Assembly: GCA_037157565.1 (NCBI GenBank)
Contig: JAZHRO010000026.1
Span: 30,246,501-30,310,500 of the forward strand
Length of the DNA stretch: 64,000 bases
Direction: 5' to 3'
Source: Thalassia testudinum
Lineage: Eukaryota; Streptophyta; Magnoliopsida; Alismatales; Hydrocharitaceae
Shown one piece after another: positions 1 to 9,963 of this stretch. A program made the position numbers and the translations under genes. The notes below the pieces were generated by a model. It was not told the origin of the DNA. It made no database searches and saw only the letters and a list, made by a program, of their open reading frames with translations. The stretch's first letter is position 1, and each line of letters opens with the position of its first letter.

Positions 1-1090
1 GGATCTAATCTGACCTTTCATCCTGGGCTATCCCAATAAGAAATCAATGCCCAGATGATGAGAACCCTACAGGACATGCAGACAAAGATGACGGAAGTAA
101 CCTGCACCATCACAAATCTGAATAATTAGATCAGGGTTACTCCCAGTCAAAGACCTGCAGGACATCTTCCCTCCCAACCCATGCCCAACCCTAATCACCA
201 AAGGAACCAATATCCAGGCAGAAATCCACACTACTTGAGCCAGCCTCCTACTAATCCACCACCTCAGCAGCCTCCCAGGTTTTCACAATCACAAGCCCCC
301 CCACCTCCTCCAAATAATAATCTGACTGTACATGCAGTTATGTTAAGGAGTGGGAAAATCACCACTGATCCTGGGCCTTCACAAGAACCTGGTGACATCC
401 CCATCCCTGTGCACATTGACTCTCAACCTCCCCATCAGGAAGAAAAAGAAACACAAAAATCTCAGGACACGACTTCTATCCCTTTTCCACAAGCTCTCCA
501 TCCCACCACCATTAGAGAAAAGAAATCTAAGCCCATAATAGATGAACTCATGGATTTATTTGGGCAAGTTCAAATTAATATTCCTCTCCTAGATGCCATC
601 AAATATATACCTGCCTACGCCAAATTTTTGAAGGAGATACTCCTAAAAGGTAGGCCAAAAATCTAAGACAGGTACATCTTTCGGAGACAGTAAGCTCTGT
701 CATACAGGGCAAGTTGCCCCCTAAGATGAAAGATCCGGGGGCACCATTAATTTCGGTGATTATTGATGATACTACCTTTGATCGTGCCCTCCTTGATCTT
801 GGTGCCTCAGTTAATATCATTCCCACGATTTTATTTGAAGAGTTTCAAATCGGTGAATTAAAACCTGTCGAGGTTATCCTGCAATTAGCTGACCGATCTA
901 CAATTAAACCTCGTGAGATTGTTGAGGATGTTTTGGTTAAGGTCCAAAATTGTGTCCTCCTTGCAGACTATCTAGTCCTTGACATTGAGGTACCCGAATC
1001 TTTTATTGAATGCCCCAATAATCCTTGGACGACACTTTTTGGCCACTGCAAAGGCAAATATCAATTGCCACAGGCAAAATGGATATCACC
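1..1090 (+). pseudogene. Element E gag C-terminus and aspartic protease, broken
   Basis: The frame enters from the left and carries an in-frame TAG at 127-129. It continues through a Pro/Gln-rich linker (181-540) and a conserved block (540-640; residues QVQINIPLLDAIKYIPAYAKFLK) that also occurs in the gag-protease polyprotein of element D. A frameshift near 660 moves to the protease frame. That frame contains ALLDLGAS with the catalytic aspartate codon at 795, where D-[LST]-G-[AS] is the retropepsin signature. Two further frame changes between about 1020 and 1075 interrupt the flap-side end of the protease. The fold and function come from family knowledge; the stops and frameshifts are seen directly. 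The product would have processed gag in the particle. This copy cannot make it. Confidence 0.8.
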
Positions 1091-1633
1091 TGCACAGGCC
1101 AAACTATCACTCTAGATATTTTCAAATCCTCCAAGAGATTCTATGATGATAACTTTTTTGAGGACTCAGATACTGAAATTTCAAATATGGTGGAGACAAT
1201 GTTGATAGATACTCTTACCGACCACAATATTTTTGAGGAATCAAATTCAGAATCAGTGGTCGGCGAAATCTATGATTTGGAAACTTGTCTTGACCGAAAA
1301 CCCATTCCTGATGAACCCCCTGATCACCCTGACCTGCCCACTCTTCCCGCACCCCACCTTTCCACACTAACTTCACCCAGTCCTCACCATCCCTTCCCCA
1401 ACCCCTTTCCTATGGACCTGCCACCAGATCTGCCCGAGTTTGGCATTCAACCTGATTTAAAACCGTGGCCAGACTTGGGCTACACTTATCATTTTCCATC
1501 CAACTTTGATCCTTATATTTCCTCTCATCCATTTTATAGGGATCCAGAAGAAGACACATTTTATGCGGGCATCCAAGTGTCCAATTATTTACATGATTTT
1601 CCGTCATCCGTGCATACCTTCATGCCCGGCTGA
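1091..1633 (+). pseudogene. Element E acidic then proline-rich C-terminal tail
   Basis: This is the downstream continuation of the protease frame, with no pol domain. The first about 70 residues are rich in Asp and Glu. They are followed by about 50 residues rich in Pro, Leu and His, then an aromatic-rich end with several Tyr, Phe and Pro residues, closing at TGA near 1631. In autonomous relatives the protease is followed by an acidic linker and then reverse transcriptase. Here the proline-rich segment stands in that place, so the tail may mark the joint of an internal deletion or an unrelated captured sequence. I do not recognise the proline-rich part. The reading frame has stayed open for about 200 codons in a decayed element, which may be chance given its base composition. 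Confidence 0.55.
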
Positions 1634-2980
1634 ATGGCGTAAAAGATAGCACTAGATGGGATGTAACCTATCATTTTTTCTGCTTTCCTTTTTCCTTTCT
1701 TGTTTCAGGTTTTGATTATCCTAAATCCGACCGCCTTTTACTAAGGTAATCCCTCTTTCCCTCCTAATGCATGGGGACATTGCATATCTTAAGTATGGAG
1801 GGTGTTTTTAAAATTTTGACAATCGATTTAGGATTTTCAAAACTTAAAAACATGCATTTTTTTTAGTCATTTTGTTTTTACTGCTTGCATACCCAAAAAA
1901 ATAAAAATATTGAAAACTTTTTGAGTAAAATTTTGAAATAGGGACTAAGGTTGAAAAGTCACTTTTAGTACAATGGGATTTTATCTGTAACAAACTAGGG
2001 ATGTGGATATGGATCTAATCATTAGAATTTCAGGGTCTATTTTTAGACTAGATCAGATATCATTCTCTAAAATTCCACCTGAACTCCTAATAGTTCAGGT
2101 GACTTGATCCTCTTTTGTAATATGGAAAGTATCTGGCTTAGTTTCTGATTCAAAAACTTGCTTTTCTTGCGAAACTACCTGTGTCAAATTTCACACACAA
2201 GTCAACACCTAAAAATCACTATAAATTAGAAAAATCCCTTGTTTGGACTTAGTAAAAGTCTGAAGCAGACCATTGATTTGAGTTCCCACCACCGAGGAGG
2301 AAAATGCCTCTTTTGAGGATGCGATGTCAACATGTTACCACCTCGGCACTGCTCTATATTTATATTTCACATCTTTAGATGGAGCATTAAAGCGCATTTT
2401 AGCAGCTCAAGTGTCTTGGACGGTGCTCTACCTATAGTGTTGGAGCAAGAGCTTGAGTTTGCTTGGAGCGGCCCTTTACACCGCATTGTGTTTTGGGGTT
2501 GTGAGCTCTTAGGTGGTGTCATGGACAGTGCTATCTCGAAGTACTAGCGCTAGAGCCTCCTCGAGGATTGGTAACGGGAATGATGATCCCGACACATCTG
2601 TTGTAAGACTAAGCTAAAAATAAGCAAAAAAAAAGGTTTTAACCCAATAATACACCCTTATAAATGTTGGCTTTTCACAAGCACAGATACAAGGTTTTAA
2701 AGGTTATTGCAAGTTACAAATCAGATTTAAGAGCTAGAAAAATCCTAAAAGTTGAAATTTTGAGTCATCTAAATTAACAAGGGATTAATCTGTGAATTTT
2801 CTGGAGGATATATTGATCCTGTTTTGTCTAATTTTTGGATCCGAAATAAATCACGATGTTTATCTTTAACAAATCCCGATGTCCCATAATCCTTTTCTCC
2901 TCAAAAGATGAAAAAATTAGATATCCTAAAAATTCCATTTTGAAAAAATTAAAGTTTTGCTAAGAGACTAGCAAAAGATA
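1634..2980 (+). other. Element E 3' noncoding region
   Basis: AT-rich sequence between the last open frame and the polypurine tract. It holds a conserved internal G-run block (listed separately). It also holds two copies of a GGACnGTGCT motif at 2413-2438 and 2521-2541; the second extends to CTATCTCGAAG and is shared with the equivalent region of element D (24254-24277, minus). No envelope-like frame is visible. Confidence 0.6.
1767..1804 (+). promoter_or_regulatory. Internal polypurine-like conserved block of element E
   Basis: A GGGGACATTGCA word is followed by CTTAAGTATGGAGGGTG. Closely similar blocks occur in element A (13300-13335) and element D (25055-25094, minus strand), each about 1.2 to 1.5 kb before the 3' LTR. 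The G-run resembles the true polypurine tracts of these elements. A role as a central plus-strand primer or RNA signal is inference. Confidence 0.5.
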
Positions 2981-2992
2981 AGCATGGGGGTG
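2981..2992 (+). promoter_or_regulatory. Polypurine tract of element E
   Basis: AGCATGGGGGTG lies directly before the LTR start TGATAAAC. This is the expected plus-strand primer position and matches the tracts of A (14832-14844) and D (23798-23810, minus) in form. Confidence 0.75.
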
Positions 2993-3204
2993 TGATAAAC
3001 TCCAGTTTATCATCATTCTTATGCATTAAAGCAGACCTAGCTCTTAGGATTTTACTCCGCAAACGGGTTTTTGGGCTGCATCTAGGCATTAATTAGGTTA
3101 AGCATGCATTGAAACTTTCTGTTGTCTTTTTAATGTGTTTTTGTGAGTGTTAGGGATATATAGATTGCCATATCCCTATAACCCTAGTACTCAGGATGGC
3201 AACT

Positions 3205-3800
3205 GGTGAAAGAGAAGCTCTCACTAGTTGAAACTCAGCTTGATTCAACTCATCATAGCTGAAATTCAGCTCACCTGAACTAGGGTTGGCTCATCCTAGC
3301 TCCAGTCAGCTCATCTCAACTGAATAGTAGCTTAAGAGAGCTCATTTTAGCTCACCCTAGCTTAGGTCAGCTCAGATCCAGCTCAACTTAGCTGAGTCTA
3401 GCTCATCACAGCTCCCATTAGTCCACAGGGAACTATAGCTAGCTCAGCTGAGTTGACTGGAGTTCACCCCAACTCAGATCCAGCTACATCTATCTCCACT
3501 TGACTCTAGCCAGCTAAAGATGACCTCATTTCAGCTTAGGAAGCTCAAGTCCAGCTCCCGAGGACTCAGCTTAGCTCAACTCAGTTGAGCTAAGCTACCT
3601 TAGCTGTCTCAATCAACTTGATCCTCCTCGGGAGCACCAGGCCCAGCTCACCTCAGCTTATTATGGTAGAAGCCAGCTTACTTTAGCTTGGCTTAGCAGC
3701 TAGCAAAGAACGAACAAGCTAAGCCAGCTAAAGTAGCTCTATGCTATCCTCTTCAGCAGCTGCCAGCTCCAATTCAGCTCCAGACTTCTTCTGTCCAGCT
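3205..3800. repeat. AGCT-saturated low-complexity tract
   Basis: The palindromic tetramer AGCT recurs about every 10-15 bases, mostly as (T/C)AGCTCA or TAGCTTA. I count 18 copies between about 3205 and 3450, where chance would give about one. A second such tract lies at about 5800-6220 in the right half of the same LTR. Confidence 0.9.
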
Positions 3801-3975
3801 CCTCTTCACAAACCCTAGTTCCCATTGGCTCCTCCTTTACTCCATTACTAGCTAAGCTAGCTTAGCTTAGCTTAGCTTATCTAGAATCCAACTCCCTTGG
3901 CCATCCACCACCTTAAAGTCCAACCTAACTACCTCTACCTCAAGCCCACCTAAGCTCCACCTAGTCTACCCTAAG

Positions 3976-4078
3976 TTGGCGCCAACCTTAGCCATCTCTT
4001 CACCCCTCATCTTCCACCAAAAGATGCCTAGAGTTGGCGCCAAAACCTAACTCTAACCACCTCCCATTTTGGCGCCAA
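3976..4078. promoter_or_regulatory. Three TTGGCGCCAA palindromes (left LTR copy)
   Basis: Exact TTGGCGCCAA occurs at 3976-3985, 4034-4043 and 4069-4078. The core resembles the plant E2F/DP consensus TTTSSCGC, and two of the sites have the extra T needed for a full half-site. Binding is inference. Confidence 0.5.
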
Positions 4079-4134
4079 CCCTACCTCCCATATCCACCAT
4101 ACACTTAACCCTACATCCACATCTAACCACCCAC

Positions 4135-5803
4135 TGTTTTATGCACTAAATCGGTGTTTAAGATTGTCGTGTTGTAGTATAGCCAAAATAGCGCTTAAAC
4201 AAATAAATTTTATTACTCGAAAAAGGTTCCGAGGTCAAACATAGGGAGCAATATGGAATTTAGATCTCAAGAATTGCAATTTAAGCACAACATAAGAAAT
4301 TTATAATAGAACTCCAAACAATAATGATATAGAAATGAAAATAAATGTCAATAGTGCAAAAAGAATGAGGTAAAATGGTGATTTGAATCACCAAATACCC
4401 CTCACAATAACAGCAAATTTCTCAATAGTATCAATCAAATAAAGCCTAGCAATCAAGTATCAGACGGCTGAATGTTTAATCAGATGGCTTAACCATCTCG
4501 AGCTATAGTGTATAGCCCTCTCTTTCTCCTCAGCTGCTTCTTCTCTGTTGCTGCGGCTCCTCTTCTCTCCTTTTCTTCTTCCTCTTCTACTATAGGTCCT
4601 CTCCTTCTGTTCAGCCTCTTCACACAGGGAGGGGGACTTCTTGAATTGGCTAAGTGTCAGCCAATTTCCTCTGCAGCAGAAACACCCCTACCCCTGCACA
4701 AGCTCTCTTTCTTTCTCTGGGTCATGCTCTCTAGGAGCCTTTCACAGTACCGGGTATACGGGTAATTGGACCTAGAGCATGCCCGAGACCAGGGCAATGG
4801 GCGTGGGTCGCAGCTGAGGAGTGCTTAGGGTTAGGCAGGTTATCGGGCGCACAAAGTTCGTGGGGTTAGAGTCGTGGATGAGGCGCATGAGGTGTGCGTG
4901 CAGGGACCTCATTCCCTGTGCATGCTAAGGCAAGCAGCCCGTGGCAGGAATTCAACTTATTCGTCTGTAGGCACTCAGCTTTCGAGGTGGGACTAATCCC
5001 ACCACCTTTCTTCTACATGCAACTGCAGATGCTTCTTCATTCAATTCGTGGCTAGAGCTTCGGTGAAGTTGTCATCGGGTGGCCGGACGTCGAAACAATG
5101 TCAGATTGAGCCCAAATTTGGCCTTCTCTTGCACTCATTGAGCTTCGAACCAATGAGGGTCCTCAACGTCAAAATTGAGCCCATTTTGACCCTCATTACA
5201 CTTATCGGACCAAAGTGCAAACTAGGTCGAAACAATCTTAGATTGAGCCCAAATTTTGGCACAAACCTAATTTGGACCTAAGGAATCTAATGGTGAAGTT
5301 GGATTTTGATTTTGACCTAGTTTGATTGGATAATTTGTATAATTACCTAAATTAGGGCAAATATCTGTCTGTGGTTCTGTTTTGGGTCAAGACGGGTTCT
5401 GATGGTCAATTGAAGGTACCAAACCTTAGAGAATATTTTTCTATGATTTTTGGATGGTTTAGGTGAATTTTATTCTGATCAGAATCTAAGTAGATTAAGC
5501 AGGTCTTTTTATGGTTTTAGATGTCCATTAATTCCTGTAACTCATGAAAGCCTTTTTCTGTCTATTCTAACCCACTTATTAGACTCTTAAGACCATTTGA
5601 CCTTTATTCCACCCGTGAGAGAATCCGTGGTTATTCTATTTATGTGATAGAATGGTAAATTTGCAGAAATAACCTTGTATTCTTATTTTCTTCTCAAATC
5701 AATGTTTTATGCTCTTAAGGCCTTCTGATGGATTTGTAAGAGCTTTTATTGACTTAATTAGATCAAACTGAGCTAGTTATGTCTTATGATGGTGTTCCCA
5801 TCA
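4135..5803 (-). mobile_element. LTR C: solo LTR of an Athila/Tat-type element
   Basis: The LTR is on the minus strand. Its U3 start is the palindrome at 5787-5803 (plus-strand TGATGGTGTTCCCATCA) and its other end is TGTTTTATGC at 4135. Internally it resembles the LTRs of D and C': a TTATTACTCGAAAA and GAGGTC block near its left end, a GAGGTGGGACTAATCCCACC block near 4985, and ATTGAGCCCAAATTT and TTTTAGGT-type blocks beyond. No internal retrotransposon sequence is attached, so it is solo. The flanking five bases (CCCAC and CTCAG) do not match. Both flanks are E-LTR sequence that repeats itself, which fits recombination between two C copies better than a simple solo-LTR excision. Confidence 0.7.
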
Positions 5804-6306
5804 CTCAGCTTAGTTGACTAGAGTTCATTCCAGCTCTAGCTCATTCTAAGTCTAGCTCTACCCAGCTCCATTTAGCTCACAGCAGCTGAACTCTCTCCAG
5901 CTTAGCTACTACTTTCCTATTTAGTAGCTAAGCTAGCTTAGGAGTTCTCATTAGAGGCAATTCTAACTCAACCTAGCTTCAGTTAGGTTGAAACCAGCTC
6001 AACTTAGCTCAACTACCTAAGCTTAGCTGCTAGCATAAGAACTAGCTAGCTAAGTTGAGTAGCTGAGTCCTCATGAAGACCTCCTCAGTAGATTCAGCTC
6101 TAATGCAGCTCCAATGTAGCTCCAATTAGTTCTTCCTTAGCTCCTTTTCTCAAAACCCTAACTCCTTCACTGCTACTCTACTAGCTAAGCTAGCTTAGCT
6201 AAGTTCTACCTAGCTCCACCTACATGGCCTTCCAACCTACCTAGCTAACTCCACCAAAAAAAACCTTAAATAGTCCACTACTTAAGCTACCTACTTCCAC
6301 CTAAAG

Positions 6307-6568
6307 ATGGCGCCACCTTAAAGCACCCCTTCACCAAATAACCACCCCTTATCCAACCCATTTTTGGCGTCAACACCATTTAACCCATCATAACCACCTC
6401 CCTACACATCCCTACACATGGCGCCAACACACCCTAGCCATCCATCCATTAACTACCATCCTAAACCTTCATCTGAACCCTACACCTACCCTCCACACCA
6501 CCTTAAACCACAACCACACCAAATATTTGGTGCCAACCCTCTCTACACGTCCCTACACTTGGCACCAA
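6307..6568. promoter_or_regulatory. Five TTGGCGCCAA-like boxes (right LTR copy)
   Basis: The sites are ATGGCGCCAC 6307-6316, TTGGCGTCAA 6364-6373, ATGGCGCCAA 6418-6427, TTGGTGCCAA 6527-6536 and TTGGCACCAA 6559-6568. The last two differ from the exact palindrome only by CpG-to-TpG/CpA changes, so the ancestral array was probably more uniform. The array ends about 120 bp upstream of the TATA-like box at 6691. Confidence 0.5.
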
Positions 6569-6690
6569 CACATCTAAGCCATCCATCCATCAACTACCTT
6601 CCTAAGATCCACTCCTAGCCTTCCACCACCCTACACGACACCTAACCTAAAGACTTACCATGGTTAAGACCAACCAACCACCACTAAATC

Positions 6691-6698
6691 TATAAAAA
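6691..6698 (+). promoter_or_regulatory. TATA-like box of E LTR
   Basis: TATAAAAA preceded by a C-rich stretch, in the expected middle part of the LTR and just downstream of the GGCGCC array. Promoter activity is inferred. Confidence 0.4.
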
Positions 6699-7598
6699 CC
6701 CCATGTAACCACCACTTGAAAGTCATCCTTGGTTACATTATTTCTACCCATATTCCACCATAGCCAACATCCAAGGAGGGAAGAAGAGGAAGAAGATTAA
6801 GGAGACACCCTGTCTGACTTCAACTTCTTCTTCTACCTTGTTTAACCACCAAGCTAAGGAGGAAGGCCAGGCAAGGAGGACATCCAGAGGAGGAGATACT
6901 AAGGGTGGTCCATGCCACCTTAGGGAGAAGTTCTTGGAGTGGAGATCTCCCACTCTAGGAGGAGGCAAGCCCACCTAGAGCTTGCCACAAGGAGGACGGT
7001 CAGGAGAGAAGATTTCCTTTTGGTCTTGGGGCAACCAGGACTGAAGTAGGAATTCTGGGCAGCAGCATCATCATCAACATTATCTTCCTAAGCTTTCTTC
7101 TATATTCTTGCTATTTCTTTTTCATGGTAGTGTGTTTTTGTTGGAGATTACAAGTGAGAACCCCTCTCATTTGTGAATTCTCCAACCCTTTGTAAAATAA
7201 TTTTTCCAATCAACAAAAGCATTCCTCTATTTTTTTTAGATAGCTTGTGATTGTATTGTGACTTGCTTCTTCAATACACTAGGCCTTCCGTGGTTAGGGT
7301 GAGTTGAAGAAGCAAGGCAATTGTTTCTTTGCATTTCCCGTAGTTTCAATTTCCGTCTCTTTCTCCATATTTGTTTTGCCATATTAAAAACTCTAAAAAA
7401 ATTACATATTTCAAAACCTAAAAAAGAAGTTGATTTCCAAGATTCAAGTGAGATTTTGTTAAAAGCATTCCAACCTCTCTTGCGATGACCTGAATACTTT
7501 CCTAACTACTCAGAGTTTAGAAATTTAAAAGCATTCCAAATTGCGTGTTGCAACAACATAAAACCCGATTTTATATAAATCACGCATTTTAGTGATCA

Positions 7599-8444
7599 AT
7601 GCCTTCACGTTTTTGTCCCACACGATGTGGGATTAACTAGTCGAGTTCCTTCTTCGTTGCAGCCTTCACGAGCAGCTGTGAGTCCTTCGTCAAATCGAGG
7701 CTATACCTCATTGTTTCCTTTCGCGATGGCTAGTGCAATAATCTCCAGGAGACGAAACACCGTCAATGGAATGTGGTCTTCAGTCCTGTAGTGGTCGATG
7801 CACAACGGATGAAGATGAAGATGACAACGACGATGGTGGTCCTTTGGTGGAGCCTGAAACGACAAATACGAGCTCAAAAGCCCCAATTAGAATGCTACTA
7901 AGCTTCGTCAGAGCATAGAGAATGTGGTGGTGGTCATGGAACGATGCAAGAGTCGTGTAGGTGAGCAGCGAAGTTGGAGAAGGTATGGATATGATGGATT
8001 GTTCGATGGCAGCTTCTAGGGATCATGAGCTCCAATAACGTTGGGGCTTTTGATCCCTGAGGCAAGAGGGAGGGTGCGGCGGTGTTGGTTGGGCATATGG
8101 CAGACGGTGATGATGGCGCGGGCTCGTTGGAGCCTCAGCCGGAGACGGAGAAGACAAAGTGGGAGACGGTGGTATGGTGGTTGATTTGAGGTTCTGAGGA
8201 GCTAATGCTAACCTAACGAGATAGAGGGAGCAAAAAGACGTATTCTAACGGACGAAATGGGAGGAATTGGCACAGGCTATGATTAGCCAGCGTGGGAGAC
8301 GAAGGTTGCTCCGATGGTTGGTAACAACAATGAGGAAGGGCACAAAGGGGTGTAGCTTTTGCTGGCTAGCATCGGAAGAAGATGAGGAAGAATTTGATGC
8401 ATCCAATTTGTCGGTTAAATGGCCAGAAGGAGAGCATGGGACAT
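7599..8444 (-). repeat. LTR C' (truncated), left segment
   Basis: This is minus-strand Athila/Tat-type LTR sequence. The GATGTGGGATTAAC block and the GCAGCTGTGAGT stretch correspond to positions about 21995-22080 of the D LTR and 4985 of LTR C. The U5 side is missing because element E abuts at 7598/7599; the missing part probably lies left of the window beyond E. The sequence runs into the target duplication of element A (GACAT, 8440-8444) and resumes at 16348. Confidence 0.6.
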
Positions 8445-9047
8445 TGATTGTGCAGCAATCATAGGCCCTAACTCGCTTGAATTAAGCTAGAACTTAGCTT
8501 AACATGAACATTCTGCATGCATATGCATCGTATTCTGCATCGTAGTTGATAGATGTGTTTTATGTATTAAACTATGTTATTTGAGAGGTATTAATGATGA
8601 CAGGTAATCCAAGGCTGTAGATGACCAATCCAACCTTACGGATTTGTTCGGAATAACGACGGGAGTCTAACGCATCCAAGATCGCATCAATCAGACTCTT
8701 GTAGCACCCCAGGGAGTCCGTAGAAGAGCAAGAGCCAAGGGGAAAATTGTAGAAGATCCAGGCCTTAGATGACAAATCCAATCGTACGGATGGATCCGGA
8801 TCGACGTTCGCAGTCTAACGATACAGAAATCAACTTAATCGGAGGCCTACGTCATCAGATGTAAAGAGAAGAACGGATGGCTACGATGGAGCCACGTGGC
8901 ACCAATGCAGCCGCCCCTTGCCGCACCCCCAACCCCTGAAGGCACCTTGCCTTGCAGTGTGGGCCGTTGGATGTTCATCCAACGGCCACGAACGCGCCAC
9001 ATCGCCACCCAGAAAAGATTAATATAAATATAATTAAGCCTATGTAA

Positions 9048-9115
9048 CAAAGGCTGTGCGTGGCGCAATGGCTCGCGTTATACGCGGGGCGCGGGTTCGA
9101 GCTCGGCGCTGCGCA
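9048..9115 (+). other. tRNA-like (Pol III A/B box) module in 5' LTR of A
   Basis: TGGCGCAATGG at 9061-9071 fits the A-box consensus TRGYNNARNGG exactly. GGTTCGAGCTC at 9094-9104 matches the B-box core GGTTCGA. The spacing is 33 bases start to start. The surrounding GC-rich sequence cannot form a full tRNA cloverleaf that I can see, so this resembles the tRNA-related head of a SINE fixed in the LTR rather than a tRNA gene. Confidence 0.5.
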
Positions 9116-9491
9116 GAAATTGGTGGTTGGCTGCTGGAGGGTGCAGGCTAGCGCGGATGTGCAATTGGAGGATGTAGAGCGCGCCACATGGCTCGATTAG
9201 AGCGCCCTACGAGCAGTACGTGGAACTGCTGGGTTGCTACGAGATCTGGAAGGTGCGAGAATTGCGCGTATGATTTAAATGGCGTGATGAGCACGTGTTT
9301 AAGCCGTCCGATGCAATCGGACGGCTGAGATGATGAGGCGGGATTTGAAGATCAAAATGCGAAGAAGTGGTGCGGGCGCGTGGGAGCCGTGCGATGCTGA
9401 TTTGAGGGCGCAGAGAGCGCCACGTGGCAGCACTAGAACAAATCCACCAAAAAGAAGGATTTGAGGAAGGATTTGTACGAGAAAAAAAAGT

Positions 9492-9499
9492 TATAAAAG
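9492..9499 (+). promoter_or_regulatory. TATA-like box in 5' LTR of A
   Basis: TATAAAAG is followed by a purine-rich stretch and then a C/T-rich leader. It is conserved in the 3' LTR at 15897-15904. Confidence 0.5.
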
Positions 9500-9946
9500 G
9501 GAAGAAAGGCCTCCCTTTGGGAAAAGACTCTCAACTCTCTCATTCTCTTCTACCTCTCTCTTTTTCTTCTTCCCGTCTTCTCTGCATTTTCGTTTGACGA
9601 ATCTGTTGGGCCACCCTGTCGAATTGCCACTGCTCTCCTCAACCTCTTCAAAAGGCCACCATGAACCACCCGTGGTGCCATCATTCTATTATATAAGTAG
9701 TTTATATTGATGTTATAATTTATTTCAATTCCATGTATGCAATTCATAATGTGATGTATATATTGTGGTTCATTATCTCTACTATTTACTAATTAGATTT
9801 AGAACAAGAGCATGAAATCAAAAGCATTTTTTTGCCTCCCTGTGATCGACCGGGACTCCCAGTTCCGTTAATTTTATTTGTCGAGATGTATTTCGTGCTA
9901 TATTACGACGTATTCATCTTTTACACGATCTACGACTCGAACAAAT

Positions 9947-9963
9947 TGGCACCGTTGCCGGGG
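9947..9963 (+). promoter_or_regulatory. Primer binding site of element A (tRNA-Asp type)
   Basis: TGGCACCGTTGCCGGGG starts three bases after the LTR. It is complementary, with one mismatch, to the 3' end of plant tRNA-Asp as I remember it. The tRNA-Asp primer is characteristic of Athila-type elements. Confidence 0.85.

Larger units (their letters stand above)
2993..4134 (+). repeat. Element E 3' LTR, left segment (U3 start)
   Basis: It begins with the perfect palindrome TGATAAACTCCAGTTTATCA at 2993-3012, immediately after the polypurine tract. It contains an AGCT-saturated tract (about 3205-3800) and three exact TTGGCGCCAA boxes (3976-4078). It stops where LTR C begins at 4135. About 700 bp at its right end are duplicated, diverged but in the same motif order, on the far side of C, starting at 5804. 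Confidence 0.75.
1..7598 (+). mobile_element. Element E: Athila/Tat-type Ty3/gypsy retrotransposon, 3' part, non-autonomous
   Basis: The window opens inside the coding region of this element. The visible order is gag C-terminus, aspartic protease, acidic/proline-rich tail, about 1.35 kb of noncoding DNA, polypurine tract and 3' LTR. No reverse transcriptase, RNase H or integrase lies between the protease and the LTR, so this copy looks like a deletion derivative that would need another element's enzymes. The lineage is inferred from protein similarity to element D in this window and from the shared tract and LTR style. The 5' LTR and any target duplication are off the left edge. The 3' LTR is interrupted by LTR C. 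The right end at 7598 (ending GTGATCA) is inferred from the point where homology to another LTR (C') begins. Confidence 0.8.
5804..7598 (+). repeat. Element E 3' LTR, right segment (to U5 end)
   Basis: It starts inside the AGCT tract, repeating in order what lies at 3437-4134. It then carries five TTGGCGCCAA-like boxes (6307-6568), a TATA-like TATAAAAA at 6691-6698 and a downstream transcribed-looking region with a T-rich end. I place the LTR end at 7598 because from 7599 the sequence matches another LTR family (C'). Left plus right segments without C give about 2.9 kb, which includes the duplicated part. Confidence 0.65.
8445..9943 (+). repeat. 5' LTR of element A
   Basis: It starts with the palindrome TGATTGTGCAGCAATCA (8445-8461) and ends CGAACA. 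Inside are two diverged copies of a block reading AGATGACnAATCCAA, TACGGAT and AGTCTAACG (near 8610 and 8770), a tRNA-like A/B-box module (9048-9115), an 11-bp perfect hairpin AGCCGTCCGAT with loop GCA (9302-9326) that the 3' LTR has lost, and a TATA-like TATAAAAG (9492-9499). Confidence 0.9.

Noticed and set aside
9061..9104. Functional tRNA gene
   Set aside because: A- and B-box words are present but I cannot build acceptor, D and anticodon arms; the spacing is short and differs between LTRs.
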